Assembly (NCBI RefSeq): GCF_028550435.1
Contig: NZ_JAQQKV010000004.1
Location: 1-64,000, forward strand
Length of the DNA: 64,000 bases
Origin: Asticcacaulis machinosus
Lineage (GTDB): Bacteria > Pseudomonadota > Alphaproteobacteria > Caulobacterales > Caulobacteraceae
Direction of reading: 5' to 3'
The notes under the pieces are model-generated. The model saw only the letters and a list, made by a program, of their open reading frames with translations. It made no database searches and was not told the DNA's origin. Position 1 is the stretch's first letter; every line of letters begins with the position of its first letter. Of this stretch, positions 18,090 to 26,861 are shown in pieces. The position numbers and the translations under genes are program-made.

Positions 18090-18251
18090 CGCGTAGTCAA
18101 AGATGTTGCGTATTATGGTGTGTTCAGACCGACAACGGAAGAACTGAGGAGGCACTGAGCCGTGCCATGCGAACGTTAGAGGATCGGTTGGAGGGCGTCT
18201 GCTTATGGGGCGGTTGACACGACAATATATATATGACTGCCAAAGTCTTGG

Positions 18252-18968
18252 TTACTTGAGCACTTCAGAATTGGGCCGCAACATATAACCAACGCCGTAA
18301 ACAGTGCGGATCAGGTCGTCGGGTTTTCGTGTGCCAGCTTGCACCTTAGTAAGTCGGCGGCGTAACCGAGAAATGATTGTATCAAGAGCACGTGGCGTAG
18401 GAATTTCTATTACGGCCGCCATTTTTTCGAGCATAAATTCACGCCGCAGAGGACGGTCCGGATAATCGAGCAATACCTTCATGGCCGCAAATTCCGCCGC
18501 TGATAAGGTCAGTCCAACCCCATGAGGCGTGATAAGCTGACGTGTCGCACTCTCAAGACTCCAGCCGAAAAATAATTTCTTGACCCACGCCTGACGCACC
18601 GATCTTAACCGGCGCCTAAGAACAACGTTTATTCGAGCTATCAGTTCATCCGGGTTGAAAGGTTTGGCCATATAATCTTCGGCGCCGAGATCGAGGCCTT
18701 TGATGCGATCAATGTCCTCACCTCGGGCGCTTAACATGATCACCGGCGGGTGCTCATCACCCTGTAGGCGGCGGCATATCGACAGGCCATCTTCGTCAGG
18801 CATCATCGTGTCGAGAATAATCAGATCTACCCTGTGCTGTTTCAGGGCCGCGTCCATCTCGACGCCCCCCGCGGCCGTCAGCGGAAAAAAGTCGTGCTGC
18901 TCCAATATCAGCGACAGCAACTCGCGAATGTCGGGAGTATCGTCAACAATCAGGACGGTTGCATGCAT
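18252..18968 (-). CDS. OmpR-family response regulator
   Basis: The start at 18968 (MHATVLIVDD) gives 238 residues; eight more codons upstream are possible. The receiver domain (about 1-118) has the acidic pair VDD, phospho-acceptor Asp in LIILDTMMPDEDG and Lys in YMAKPF. The winged-helix DNA-binding domain (about 135-232) ends in RTVYGVGYMLRP, typical of OmpR regulators. It lies between the pilus operon and a phosphorelay cluster, with convergent and divergent neighbours, and may control either. Its partner kinase is not obvious. Confidence 0.87.
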   Translation of the reverse strand: MHATVLIVDDTPDIRELLSLILEQHDFFPLTAAGGVEMDAALKQHRVDLIILDTMMPDEDGLSICRRLQGDEHPPVIMLSARGEDIDRIKGLDLGAEDYMAKPFNPDELIARINVVLRRRLRSVRQAWVKKLFFGWSLESATRQLITPHGVGLTLSAAEFAAMKVLLDYPDRPLRREFMLEKMAAVIEIPTPRALDTIISRLRRRLTKVQAGTRKPDDLIRTVYGVGYMLRPNSEVLK

Positions 18969-19310
18969 TTGAGCCGACAAACTCAGCCTCAATTCATCAG
19001 ACTGTTCGGAGTTTCGTGTTGCGGGATATGCACGTTACTAGAGTGCTTTCCTCAACGTGTGAAGGGCCTTTTTGACTACAGATGCGACACCACATTTGGT
19101 GGGCATTAGTCACCATATTCATCATGGCAATCAAAAAGAGCCTGTCTTTCAGGTCAGGTTGTGATTTCAAGCCGATTGTGACGTGGCCGTCGCAATTGAT
19201 TGGGGCTCGATTAAGCTAAGGGCGCTAGTCTTGGCTGACTAGAGGAACTGCCCGCACCATACCGGTATGTGAGGTTCCGACTCCGATCCAGTGAATGTGG
19301 TGTAGGTGTG
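18969..19310. other. Divergent intergenic region between two response regulators
   Basis: About 340 bases separate the OmpR-type regulator from the first gene of the sensory operon. I see no further gene, no clear terminator and no long palindrome; promoters for both directions must lie here, but none is distinct. Confidence 0.4.
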
Positions 19311-19745
19311 ATGAGAGTTAATCAATCTATGGCTGAGCGCCCGCGTATTCTTGTTATCGATGACGACGAGGATGTGCAAATCCTGCTAAAAACGGGTCTG
19401 GGGGGATTAGGGTTTAAGGTTGAAACAGCCGATAGCGGCATGATGGGGTTGGCGTCGCTTTTACAGTTTCTGCCGGACATGATCCTGTTGGATATGGAAA
19501 TGCCAGATATGGACGGACTGACTTTTCTAAAGCGTCGTAATGAATTTAATGCGCTGAAAGCTATTCCTGTGATTATTGTCTCCGCCAAAGGGATGAATAG
19601 CGATGTCGCCGCCAGCTTAGACGCTGGCGCAAACTATTACATCACTAAGCCTTTCGAACTCCATCATTTGAATTTAGCGATTACCCGTTTTTTAGCCCGC
19701 CGTCGGCCATCAACGCCGAACGAAACGACGCAGGTTTATTGGTAG
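19311..19745 (+). CDS. Single-domain response regulator
   Basis: A CheY-like receiver of 144 residues if started at 19311 (138 if at 19329, MAERPRILVIDDDEDV). It has the acidic pair IDDDED, phospho-acceptor Asp in MILLDMEMPDMDGLTF, conserved Ser in VIIVSAKG and Lys in YITKPF. There is no output domain, so it probably passes phosphate on or acts by protein contact. It is the first gene of a run of five signalling genes. Confidence 0.85.
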   Translation: MRVNQSMAERPRILVIDDDEDVQILLKTGLGGLGFKVETADSGMMGLASLLQFLPDMILLDMEMPDMDGLTFLKRRNEFNALKAIPVIIVSAKGMNSDVAASLDAGANYYITKPFELHHLNLAITRFLARRRPSTPNETTQVYW

Positions 19746-19754
19746 GTTGGTATT

Positions 19755-20603
19755 ATGAGTGAATGTGTCGCCCTCATTCTTGAAGACAGTGTTACCCAAG
19801 CGAATATCGTTAAGCGCATGATCGCGGCGCAGGGCTGGACCACAATTCATTGTGAAACCTCGAATGAGGCCGTCAACACGCTAAAGACGGTTCAGGTTGA
19901 TGTGCTGTTTGTTGATGTGTTTGTAGGGTTTGAAAACAGCTTGCCGCTTTTGCCGACGTTTCGGCGCTTGGCACCCTATGCTACGATCGCCGTCATGACG
20001 GCCGGGGGCAGCCATGAGGCTTTGGAGACAACGCTTGCCAACGCCCGCCGGGCTAAGGCCGATTTTGTCTTAAGAAAACCTTTTGCTGAGGCCCAGATAA
20101 AACAGGTTTTATCGGCGCGAATGGACGCTAAGGAAGGGCCACGGCGCCGGCATCACGTGTTGATCATAGATGATAGTTTAACGGTTCGAAGCCTTGCGCG
20201 CGGTATTTATGAAGCGGCGGGGTATCGTGTGTCTCTGGCGGCGGACATGGAAGATGCGTTCAAGAATGCCGATATCGCTCACGTCGATATGGTGTTGTGC
20301 GATGTCTTCATGCCGGGCATGGGAGGGCTTAAAGGGATGCGGCATATACGTAAGGTTTGGCCGCACGTGCTGATCGTCGCTATGTCGGCGGGCGCTGGAA
20401 ATTATGTCTCTCAGGAGGAAGCCCTGTCGGCGGCGCGCAAATTGGGCGCCGACGCGCAGATTCAAAAACCCTTTCCGAAAGAAGCTATTCTAGAGTTATC
20501 GCAACTGCTAATTAATGAGCATGATCAAAGGCATGCGCCCGAGTTAGAGGCACACCCCCGGTTTGGGCACGCACCACCAGATCCTCACTCCACCTACATC
20601 TGA
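19755..20603 (+). CDS. Response regulator with two receiver domains
   Basis: The 282-residue protein holds two CheY-like domains. The first (about 1-120) has LILEDS, VDVLFVDVFVG as the acceptor region and VLRKPF. The second (about 132-255) has VLIIDDSLTVR, MVLCDVFMPGMGG and IQKPF. The final 27 residues are hydrophilic and carry no known output domain. The first domain lacks part of the usual acceptor-loop consensus (VFVGFEN instead of a MPxxDG motif), so it may differ in activity. It sits nine bases after the previous receiver gene and ten before the kinase. Confidence 0.82.
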   Translation: MSECVALILEDSVTQANIVKRMIAAQGWTTIHCETSNEAVNTLKTVQVDVLFVDVFVGFENSLPLLPTFRRLAPYATIAVMTAGGSHEALETTLANARRAKADFVLRKPFAEAQIKQVLSARMDAKEGPRRRHHVLIIDDSLTVRSLARGIYEAAGYRVSLAADMEDAFKNADIAHVDMVLCDVFMPGMGGLKGMRHIRKVWPHVLIVAMSAGAGNYVSQEEALSAARKLGADAQIQKPFPKEAILELSQLLINEHDQRHAPELEAHPRFGHAPPDPHSTYI

Positions 20604-20613
20604 ATTACCTTGT

Positions 20614-23600
20614 ATGGCTGAGCCCAAATTTTTTTTGAAAACCAAACTAAGTCTGCAAACCTGGCAACCGGGATATCTGTCACTGTGTGCCATCCTGGCG
20701 GTGTTGTATTTTTGCACAGGATGGCTGGGGCTATTTTTAGCGGTTCCGCCCGGCTATGCGACCTTGATCTGGCCGCCGTCCGGGATCGCGCTTGGGTTCC
20801 TCATGCTGTACGGACGTCGTATTTGGCCCGGCGTGCTATTGGGTTCATTTGCCCTGAATGCCTACAATGGTCAGGCGCTCACATCAGAGGGAATTGATCA
20901 TTTAAAACTGCTGGTAGCGCTGGGCATAGCGACAGGGTCTACCCTGCAAGCGACTTTTGGGCAGTATCTGGTCGGGCGCTTCATCGGTACGCCCTTGCAT
21001 CTGAACCGTCCCGCTGACCTGTTAAGGCTGTTTGGTCTGTGCGGTCCTTTGGCGTGCATTGTTGCGGCAACGATCGGTGTTGGCACTCTATATTCGGCTG
21101 GACTGGTTCCGGTTGAGAGTCTGACGTCAAATGCCTTGGCCTGGTGGGGAGGGGATCTCATTGGCGTCGTTGTGTTCTTACCTCTGGTGCTGATGCTTCC
21201 GGGCCATAGCTCGCTGATCGTCTGGCGCGGGGAGGCTATGGGCAGATTACCGGCCTTTGCCGTTCTGATGATCCTTCTGCCGCTGGGGTTGACGTTTTAC
21301 GCCTGGAAGGTCGTGTCTGAAGCGGCCTATATCCAAAGGGACGCACAATTTGAAGCCTTAACCCGTGAAAGTGAGAAGGCGCTTCAAAACCGCGTTGATG
21401 CTTATGCCAATGCTCTGGTGTCTGCGTCAGGCTATATGAAGGGTTCCGATGATGTTTCGGACGCCGACTGGAAAAATTATGTCGGGTCATTGCAAATTGA
21501 AAACGCCTATCCGGGTATGAACGGTATTGGGTGGATAAAGCCGGTCAAGGCGGCGGATGTGCCGGCCTATGAGCGCCAGCAGCGACATGTGGGGCGGGCC
21601 GATTTTACCATCCATCCGCGCCCCGCTGCTGACAGCGCCTATATCATCACCTTTATCGCCCCCATAGAGGTTAATCGTCAGGCTCAAGGGCTTGATCTGG
21701 GGTTTGAGACCACCCGCAGGGTCGCAGTAGAGGCTGCTCGCGATACCGGCATGATCACTCTGACCCATAAGATTACTCTTGTGCAGGATACGCAAAAGAC
21801 ACCGGCTTTTCTCATTCTGTACCCGACATACAGGCCAAATGCCCGGGTATCGACAGTTGAAGAGCGTCGGGCCGCGTTGATCGGATGGACCTATGCGCCG
21901 TTCATTGCCCGTAATTTCCTAAAAGCCCTGACAGCCAGTCAGGGAGACACTTTGAATCTGAAGATATATGATGGGGAAACCGCGACATCTTCGGCCCTGA
22001 TCTACGAGAGTGGCGACGTGGCGAATGCGCCGAAAGTGGCCACGTTTTCCCGTAGGAAGACAATATCGGTCGGCCAGGCGAAATGGTACATTGTGTGGGA
22101 GAGCACGCCGGCCTTTGAGCGCCAGGGAGGACAATTCAATCCCCTGTTCGTTTTGATCGTGGGCTTGATCTTTACGGCCATGTCTGCGGCCTTTGTCTCC
22201 ATCGCCATATTACGTCGTGTTGATGCTCTGGTCGCCAGCGAAGCCCGCTATGATCTGGTTGTGCAGGGTATGAGCGTCGGTCTGTGGGATTGGGACATCA
22301 AAAACCATACCGTATATTGGTCAGAAACGCTAAACCATATGTTGGGCCTGAGCGGGGCTTTGTCCAAACACGGCACGGACGATTTTTTTGAACGGTTGCA
22401 CCCCGATGATCGTGGCTGGGTTTCGGCGCGACTGGACAGCCATCTGGCAGCGCAAAGTCCCTATGATGTAGAATACCGCTTGCGCAATGCCGAGGGAGAC
22501 TATCGCTGGATGCATGCCAAGGGGCAAGCCCGGTGGGATAAGGATGGCCAAGCGGTTCGCATGGCAGGGTCACTAGATGATATTACCGACCGGAAACTGG
22601 CTGAAAAAGCCGTTTTTGAATCAAACCGCCTGATGCAGGCTGTGTTGTCCAGTACCCGTCACATGGTCGTGGCGACGGAGCTTGATGGTACAGTTATTGT
22701 CTTCAATCAGGGGGCTGAATTGTCGCTTGGCTACGCCGCAAATGAGGTAATAGGCCTTACGACGCCCCTGCACTGGCATGATGCGGCTGAAATTGCCACT
22801 CGTGCCCATCAACTGGGTAAAGATCTTGGCGAAATTATACCTCCCAGTTTTGACGTGTTTATACGTAAGGCCGATTTGAGCGGTCTTTACGTGGATGAAT
22901 GGACACTGATCCGAAAAAGCGGAGCCCGTTTTAAGGCAAGCCTGATGGTCACTTCGCTCCGTGATGCCGAAGGGCAGGTTTCCGGCTATCTGGGAGTCAT
23001 GGAGGATATTACTGAGCGGAAGGCCCAACAGGAAGCCTTGCTGAAAAGTGAAGCGACTTTCCGCTCAGCTATGGAGCATGCCTCTATCGGTATGGCGCTG
23101 GTTGGCCAGGACGGGCGATGGCTGAAAGTCAACGAAGCCTTGTGTAATCTGCTGGGCTATTGCGAGCACGAATTTTTAGCGGGGGATTTCCAAACGCTTA
23201 CACATCCGGATGATCTGGAGGCGGATCTGGGTAATGTGCGCCGGTTGCTGGCTGGCGAGATAGAAACCTACAGCATGGAAAAGCGTTATTTTCACAAGGC
23301 CGGCCATGTGATCTGGGGGCTGCTTAGCGTCTCACTGGTTCGCCATCCTGATGGAGAGCCGGATTATTTCGTGTCACAGATTCAAGATATCACTCAGAGA
23401 CGCGAAATGGAGCGTATCAAGAGTGAGTTTGTGTCGGTCGTCAGTCACGAATTGCGAACACCCCTGACTTCGATCAAAGGATCACTCGGCCTGTTATCGG
23501 GTAAGATGGCTGCCACCCTGCCTGAAAAAGCCAACCGTTTGGTGCAACTGGCGTTACAAAACAGTGACCGGCTTTTGCTGCTCATCAATGATATACTCGA

Positions 23601-24117
23601 CATTGACAAGCTGGCTTCGGGCCAGATGCGCTTTGATATTCAACCCCAGAGCCTGCAAGAACAAGTCGCCCTGGCTGCCGCGACAAACCAGCCATTTGCA
23701 GATCGATTCAGTGTCAGGTTCGAAGTTGGTGATATCAATGCCGCCGCTATGATTTGCGTTGATGCTGCCCGTTTCCAGCAGATTATGGCTAATCTTTTGT
23801 CCAATGCCGCCAAGTTTTCTGCGGCCGGTCAGGTAGTACAAGTCGCATGTGCGATTAGCGCGGACCGGACACGTATTGTTGTCACCGATCATGGGGTCGG
23901 CATACCAGAGGCGTTCCGAAGCCATATCTTCAACAAGTTCTCACAGGTTGACTCGTCGGCGACCCGCGCCAAGGGAGGCACCGGATTGGGATTGAACATC
24001 ACGCGGCAACTGGTTGAACATATGGGCGGCGAAATCGGATTCAGCTCAATTGAAGGGCAGGGCGCTTCTTTCTGGGTTGAGTTTCCCACGGCGTTATCAG
24101 ACGAGGATGGCCGATGA
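20614..24117 (+). CDS. MASE1-CHASE-PAS histidine kinase
   Basis: The ATG at 20614 gives 1167 residues; a TTG extension would overlap the previous gene. Order of domains: MASE1 membrane sensor (about 15-270, WPPSGIALGFL typical), CHASE-like extracytoplasmic sensor (about 275-480, GMNGIGWIKPV and FIAPIEVNRQA), one TM near 510, three PAS/PAC units (about 545-660, 670-790, 805-915), HisKA with VVSHELRTPLTSIKG (about 930-995) and HATPase_c with ANLLSNAAKFS, DHGVGIP and GGTGLGLNITRQL. It has no own receiver, but receivers are encoded on both sides. CHASE and MASE1 ligands are mostly unknown. Confidence 0.88.
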   Translation: MAEPKFFLKTKLSLQTWQPGYLSLCAILAVLYFCTGWLGLFLAVPPGYATLIWPPSGIALGFLMLYGRRIWPGVLLGSFALNAYNGQALTSEGIDHLKLLVALGIATGSTLQATFGQYLVGRFIGTPLHLNRPADLLRLFGLCGPLACIVAATIGVGTLYSAGLVPVESLTSNALAWWGGDLIGVVVFLPLVLMLPGHSSLIVWRGEAMGRLPAFAVLMILLPLGLTFYAWKVVSEAAYIQRDAQFEALTRESEKALQNRVDAYANALVSASGYMKGSDDVSDADWKNYVGSLQIENAYPGMNGIGWIKPVKAADVPAYERQQRHVGRADFTIHPRPAADSAYIITFIAPIEVNRQAQGLDLGFETTRRVAVEAARDTGMITLTHKITLVQDTQKTPAFLILYPTYRPNARVSTVEERRAALIGWTYAPFIARNFLKALTASQGDTLNLKIYDGETATSSALIYESGDVANAPKVATFSRRKTISVGQAKWYIVWESTPAFERQGGQFNPLFVLIVGLIFTAMSAAFVSIAILRRVDALVASEARYDLVVQGMSVGLWDWDIKNHTVYWSETLNHMLGLSGALSKHGTDDFFERLHPDDRGWVSARLDSHLAAQSPYDVEYRLRNAEGDYRWMHAKGQARWDKDGQAVRMAGSLDDITDRKLAEKAVFESNRLMQAVLSSTRHMVVATELDGTVIVFNQGAELSLGYAANEVIGLTTPLHWHDAAEIATRAHQLGKDLGEIIPPSFDVFIRKADLSGLYVDEWTLIRKSGARFKASLMVTSLRDAEGQVSGYLGVMEDITERKAQQEALLKSEATFRSAMEHASIGMALVGQDGRWLKVNEALCNLLGYCEHEFLAGDFQTLTHPDDLEADLGNVRRLLAGEIETYSMEKRYFHKAGHVIWGLLSVSLVRHPDGEPDYFVSQIQDITQRREMERIKSEFVSVVSHELRTPLTSIKGSLGLLSGKMAATLPEKANRLVQLALQNSDRLLLLINDILDIDKLASGQMRFDIQPQSLQEQVALAAATNQPFADRFSVRFEVGDINAAAMICVDAARFQQIMANLLSNAAKFSAAGQVVQVACAISADRTRIVVTDHGVGIPEAFRSHIFNKFSQVDSSATRAKGGTGLGLNITRQLVEHMGGEIGFSSIEGQGASFWVEFPTALSDEDGR

Positions 24118-24503
24118 AGCCATTGAAACATATTTTGTGCATCGATGACGATCCTGACATTTTGGCCGTCACCCAATTAGCGCTCGAAGACGTCGGCGGG
24201 TATCGTGTTTCCTGTCTGGAAAGCGGTAGGCGGGCGATAGATGAGGCCGCGGCACTTGAACCCGACCTCATTCTCATGGATGTGATGATGCCGGAAATGG
24301 ATGGTCCGTCGACCTTGACTGGGCTACGTAAGCAATCGGTCTTAGCCTCTGTTCCTATCGTCTTCATGACGGCCCGAATTCAGCTCGTCGACACCGAAGG
24401 CTATCTGAAACAAGGTGCAGACGGTGTAATCGCCAAGCCTTTCGACCCTCTGCTCATACCTGATCAAATAAATGCTATCTGGGAGCGGCGGAATGTGCCG
24501 TGA
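24114..24503 (+). CDS. Single-domain response regulator
   Basis: A 129-residue CheY-like receiver with ILCIDDDPD, acceptor Asp in LILMDVMMPEMDGP, Thr in VFMTAR and Lys in IAKPF. Its ATG overlaps the stop of the kinase (ATGA), so the two should be made together and it is the likely direct receiver of that kinase. It takes the place of the receiver domain that many hybrid kinases of this type carry fused. Confidence 0.87.
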   Translation: MKPLKHILCIDDDPDILAVTQLALEDVGGYRVSCLESGRRAIDEAAALEPDLILMDVMMPEMDGPSTLTGLRKQSVLASVPIVFMTARIQLVDTEGYLKQGADGVIAKPFDPLLIPDQINAIWERRNVP

Positions 24504-24825
24504 TGCGTTTCATACAAATGCCACTCCAGCGGTAAAATCGCCAGAGATGGAGATATTGAAGCGTCGGTATGTGGAGAAACTATCCGCTCTTCACCGCCAA
24601 ATTGCCGCGTTAGTCGAACGTCTGGAGGCCGACTTTGATTCTGTGGAGGACATAGATAACTTGAAACAACATGCTCATAAACTGGCAGGCAGCGGTCAGC
24701 TATATGGTTTTAGAGATATTAGCGAAGCGGCACGAGAGTTGGAAGAGAACCTGTGCGGTTGGGACCCAAAATGGAAAAGAACAGCTCGTAGGCTAATAAC
24801 AACCCTTCGGGACAAGTCAGTCTAA
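24493..24825 (+). CDS. Histidine phosphotransfer (Hpt) domain protein
   Basis: The ATG at 24493 follows GGGAG by a good distance and gives 110 residues; 24472 is an alternative start. The helical core has LKQHAHKLAGSGQLYGF, with the phospho-accepting His and the HxKLxGS context of Hpt domains. It overlaps the preceding receiver gene and completes a split phosphorelay: kinase, receiver, Hpt, and the separate receivers upstream as possible end points. Confidence 0.8.
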   Translation: MCRDAFHTNATPAVKSPEMEILKRRYVEKLSALHRQIAALVERLEADFDSVEDIDNLKQHAHKLAGSGQLYGFRDISEAARELEENLCGWDPKWKRTARRLITTLRDKSV

Positions 24826-24999
24826 AAGATGTAGTTCTGTTTAATTTCTAAATTTTTTGCCAACGGTCTCAGAGACTACGCTTAATCAGGTGTTTGTGTA
24901 TTTACACTACTTTAGAGACTTTCCTCGTTGATTTGCCTGTTTTCGGAAACCACAATAAAGCACCACAAATAGGGGTGATTCACGTTTGAGCAGGGGGAA

Positions 25000-26025
25000 A
25001 TGCGCAAAGTGAAAACGTCGGTTTTTGTCGCGCTGACATTGAGCTTCGTGGCCGCAGGCGCTCTCGCCGCGCAACCCGCGATCCCATCCGAAAATTATGC
25101 TCATCCGCAGCGCTTGATCGCCATTGACGGCAATCGCCGCATTAATTTGTTCTGCCTAGGTCAGGGCGCGCCGACTGTCCTTTTCGATTCCGGCCTCGGC
25201 GACACGACTGCGTCGTGGCGCTATGTCCAGGGCGAGGTCGCGAAGACAATGACGGCTTGCAGTTATGATCGCGCCGGCTATGGCTTTTCCGATCCTCCGC
25301 CGGGCGCGTCGGATGTGAACGCGAATGTCAGAGACATCCACCTGTTGCTTAAGGCTATGGGTACGGACGGACCGATCGTCTATGTCGGCCATTCGAGTGC
25401 GGGGCTTTACGGTGTCGGTTTGCAGGGAAAATATCCCGACGACGTCGCGGCTGAAGTCCTGGTCGATCCGTCTTATGCCGACATGGGCAGGTGGATGGCG
25501 CCGCCGGATACGACGGATCAGCTCCCGCCGCCGTGGGCTCCGTTAGAGGCCTGCCTTGCTCTGGCGAAGTCTGGCGAGTTGCAGGAACCTAAGACGGATG
25601 CCGCCAAGGCATGTGTTCGTGAAAACCGTTCGCTTGACGACGTTCTGCGGCGCACAGACAAACTGCAGCAGGCGAACCCCGTAACCATCAGCACGAAAAT
25701 TTCGGAAATTCAAAGTATTACGCCGTCGGCACCAAGCTGGATATCCGTGAATACAGCCCAAATTGACGCCCTCAACCCGCAATTTGGCGATAAGCCGCTG
25801 ATTATCCTGACGCACGGCAGTATGCCAGCAATGCCGGGCCAGACTCCGGACCAGCATAAGCGAGGTGAAGACAACTGGTTAACCGCGCATGCAAGGCTCG
25901 CCGCCCTGTCAACCCGTGGCAGCCATGTCGTGGTTCCCGACAGCCGTCACTATATTCAGATTAATCAGCCTAAGGCGGTCATCGATGCTATTGAAAAGGC
26001 TGTTGCCGATGTGCGTGCAAAGTAG
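25000..26025 (+). CDS. Exported alpha/beta hydrolase
   Basis: A 341-residue protein with a signal peptide (VALTLSFVAAGALAAQ) and an alpha/beta-hydrolase fold. The oxyanion region is VLFDSGLGDTTASWR, the nucleophile elbow VGHSSAGLYGVG (Ser), and His near PDSRHYIQINQP completes the triad. It probably acts in the periplasm on an ester or lactone; the substrate is not predictable. AGGGGGA-like sequence precedes the ATG. It stands alone between the signalling cluster and kdp, converging on kdpE. Confidence 0.82.
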   Translation: MRKVKTSVFVALTLSFVAAGALAAQPAIPSENYAHPQRLIAIDGNRRINLFCLGQGAPTVLFDSGLGDTTASWRYVQGEVAKTMTACSYDRAGYGFSDPPPGASDVNANVRDIHLLLKAMGTDGPIVYVGHSSAGLYGVGLQGKYPDDVAAEVLVDPSYADMGRWMAPPDTTDQLPPPWAPLEACLALAKSGELQEPKTDAAKACVRENRSLDDVLRRTDKLQQANPVTISTKISEIQSITPSAPSWISVNTAQIDALNPQFGDKPLIILTHGSMPAMPGQTPDQHKRGEDNWLTAHARLAALSTRGSHVVVPDSRHYIQINQPKAVIDAIEKAVADVRAK

Positions 26026-26166
26026 AGCCCGTGATTAGTCGTTGCGGCTTAACACCGCCGTTGCCCACAATTTAATCGAGCAGTACGGAGTTAGGCTCTT
26101 GGCATCGATGATGTCCGGTTTCGGGTTGAAACGCACATTACGCCAAGAATGACCGGATTGGGTGCA

Positions 26167-26856
26167 TTAGGGCAGATAGTCGCTGAATCTGTAACCGATA
26201 CCGGGTTCGGTAAAGATAAAGGTCGGGGACAGCGGATCGTCTTTGAGCTTTTCACGTAAGTGCTGAGTGTGGATGCGCAAGTAATGGTTCTGGTCGCTCG
26301 AATGACGGCCCCAGACGGCTTTCAAAAGTTGCGTGTGGGTCAAGACCTTACCGCGGTGGCGGATAAATTCTGACAACAGCTTGTATTCAATCGGGGTCAG
26401 ATGCACATCGTCGCCGTTTAGCCACACTCTGCGGGCGGCCAGATCGACCTTAAGGCCCGCATATTCGATGATTTCAGTAGCACCCGCAGGGCTTTGGGCC
26501 GCATGACGCAGGGCGACCGTCACCCGCGCCAGCAGTTCTCCGGCGGCAAACGGCTTGGTCAGATAATCGTCAGCACCGTTTTCCAGCGCCTCAACCTTAT
26601 CGGACTCTCTGTCACGTGCCGACAGGACGATGATCGGGGTCTTTGACCAGTCGCGTACCTGACGGATAAACGCCTGACCGTCCTGATCGGGCAGGCCGAG
26701 GTCGAGAATGACCACATCGGGCCGGTTCACGGTCAGTTTTTGCAGGCCTTCCTTGGCGGTCGGCGCTTCAAGCACCTCATAGTCACGCGCCGTCAGAGTG
26801 GCCCGCAGATAGCGGCGGATATCGGCTTCATCTTCGATGATCAGAATAGTGGTCAT
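26167..26856 (-). CDS. kdpE: KdpE response regulator
   Basis: A 229-residue OmpR-family regulator: receiver with IIEDEADIRR, acceptor Asp in VVILDLGLPDQDG and YLTKPF, then a winged helix with LTPIEYKLL and FTEPGIGYRF. The sequence is close to KdpE and it directly follows kdpD, so it should activate kdpFABC when potassium is limiting. It is the last gene of the operon, meaning the regulators are co-transcribed with the pump. Confidence 0.93.
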   Translation of the reverse strand: MTTILIIEDEADIRRYLRATLTARDYEVLEAPTAKEGLQKLTVNRPDVVILDLGLPDQDGQAFIRQVRDWSKTPIIVLSARDRESDKVEALENGADDYLTKPFAAGELLARVTVALRHAAQSPAGATEIIEYAGLKVDLAARRVWLNGDDVHLTPIEYKLLSEFIRHRGKVLTHTQLLKAVWGRHSSDQNHYLRIHTQHLREKLKDDPLSPTFIFTEPGIGYRFSDYLP

Positions 26857-26861
26857 AGAAT

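Noticed and set aside
18090-18251. Short frame after the second pilus subunit
   Set aside because: Only about 16-30 codons (MRTLEDRLEGVCLWGG) without ribosome site support; too little evidence for a gene.
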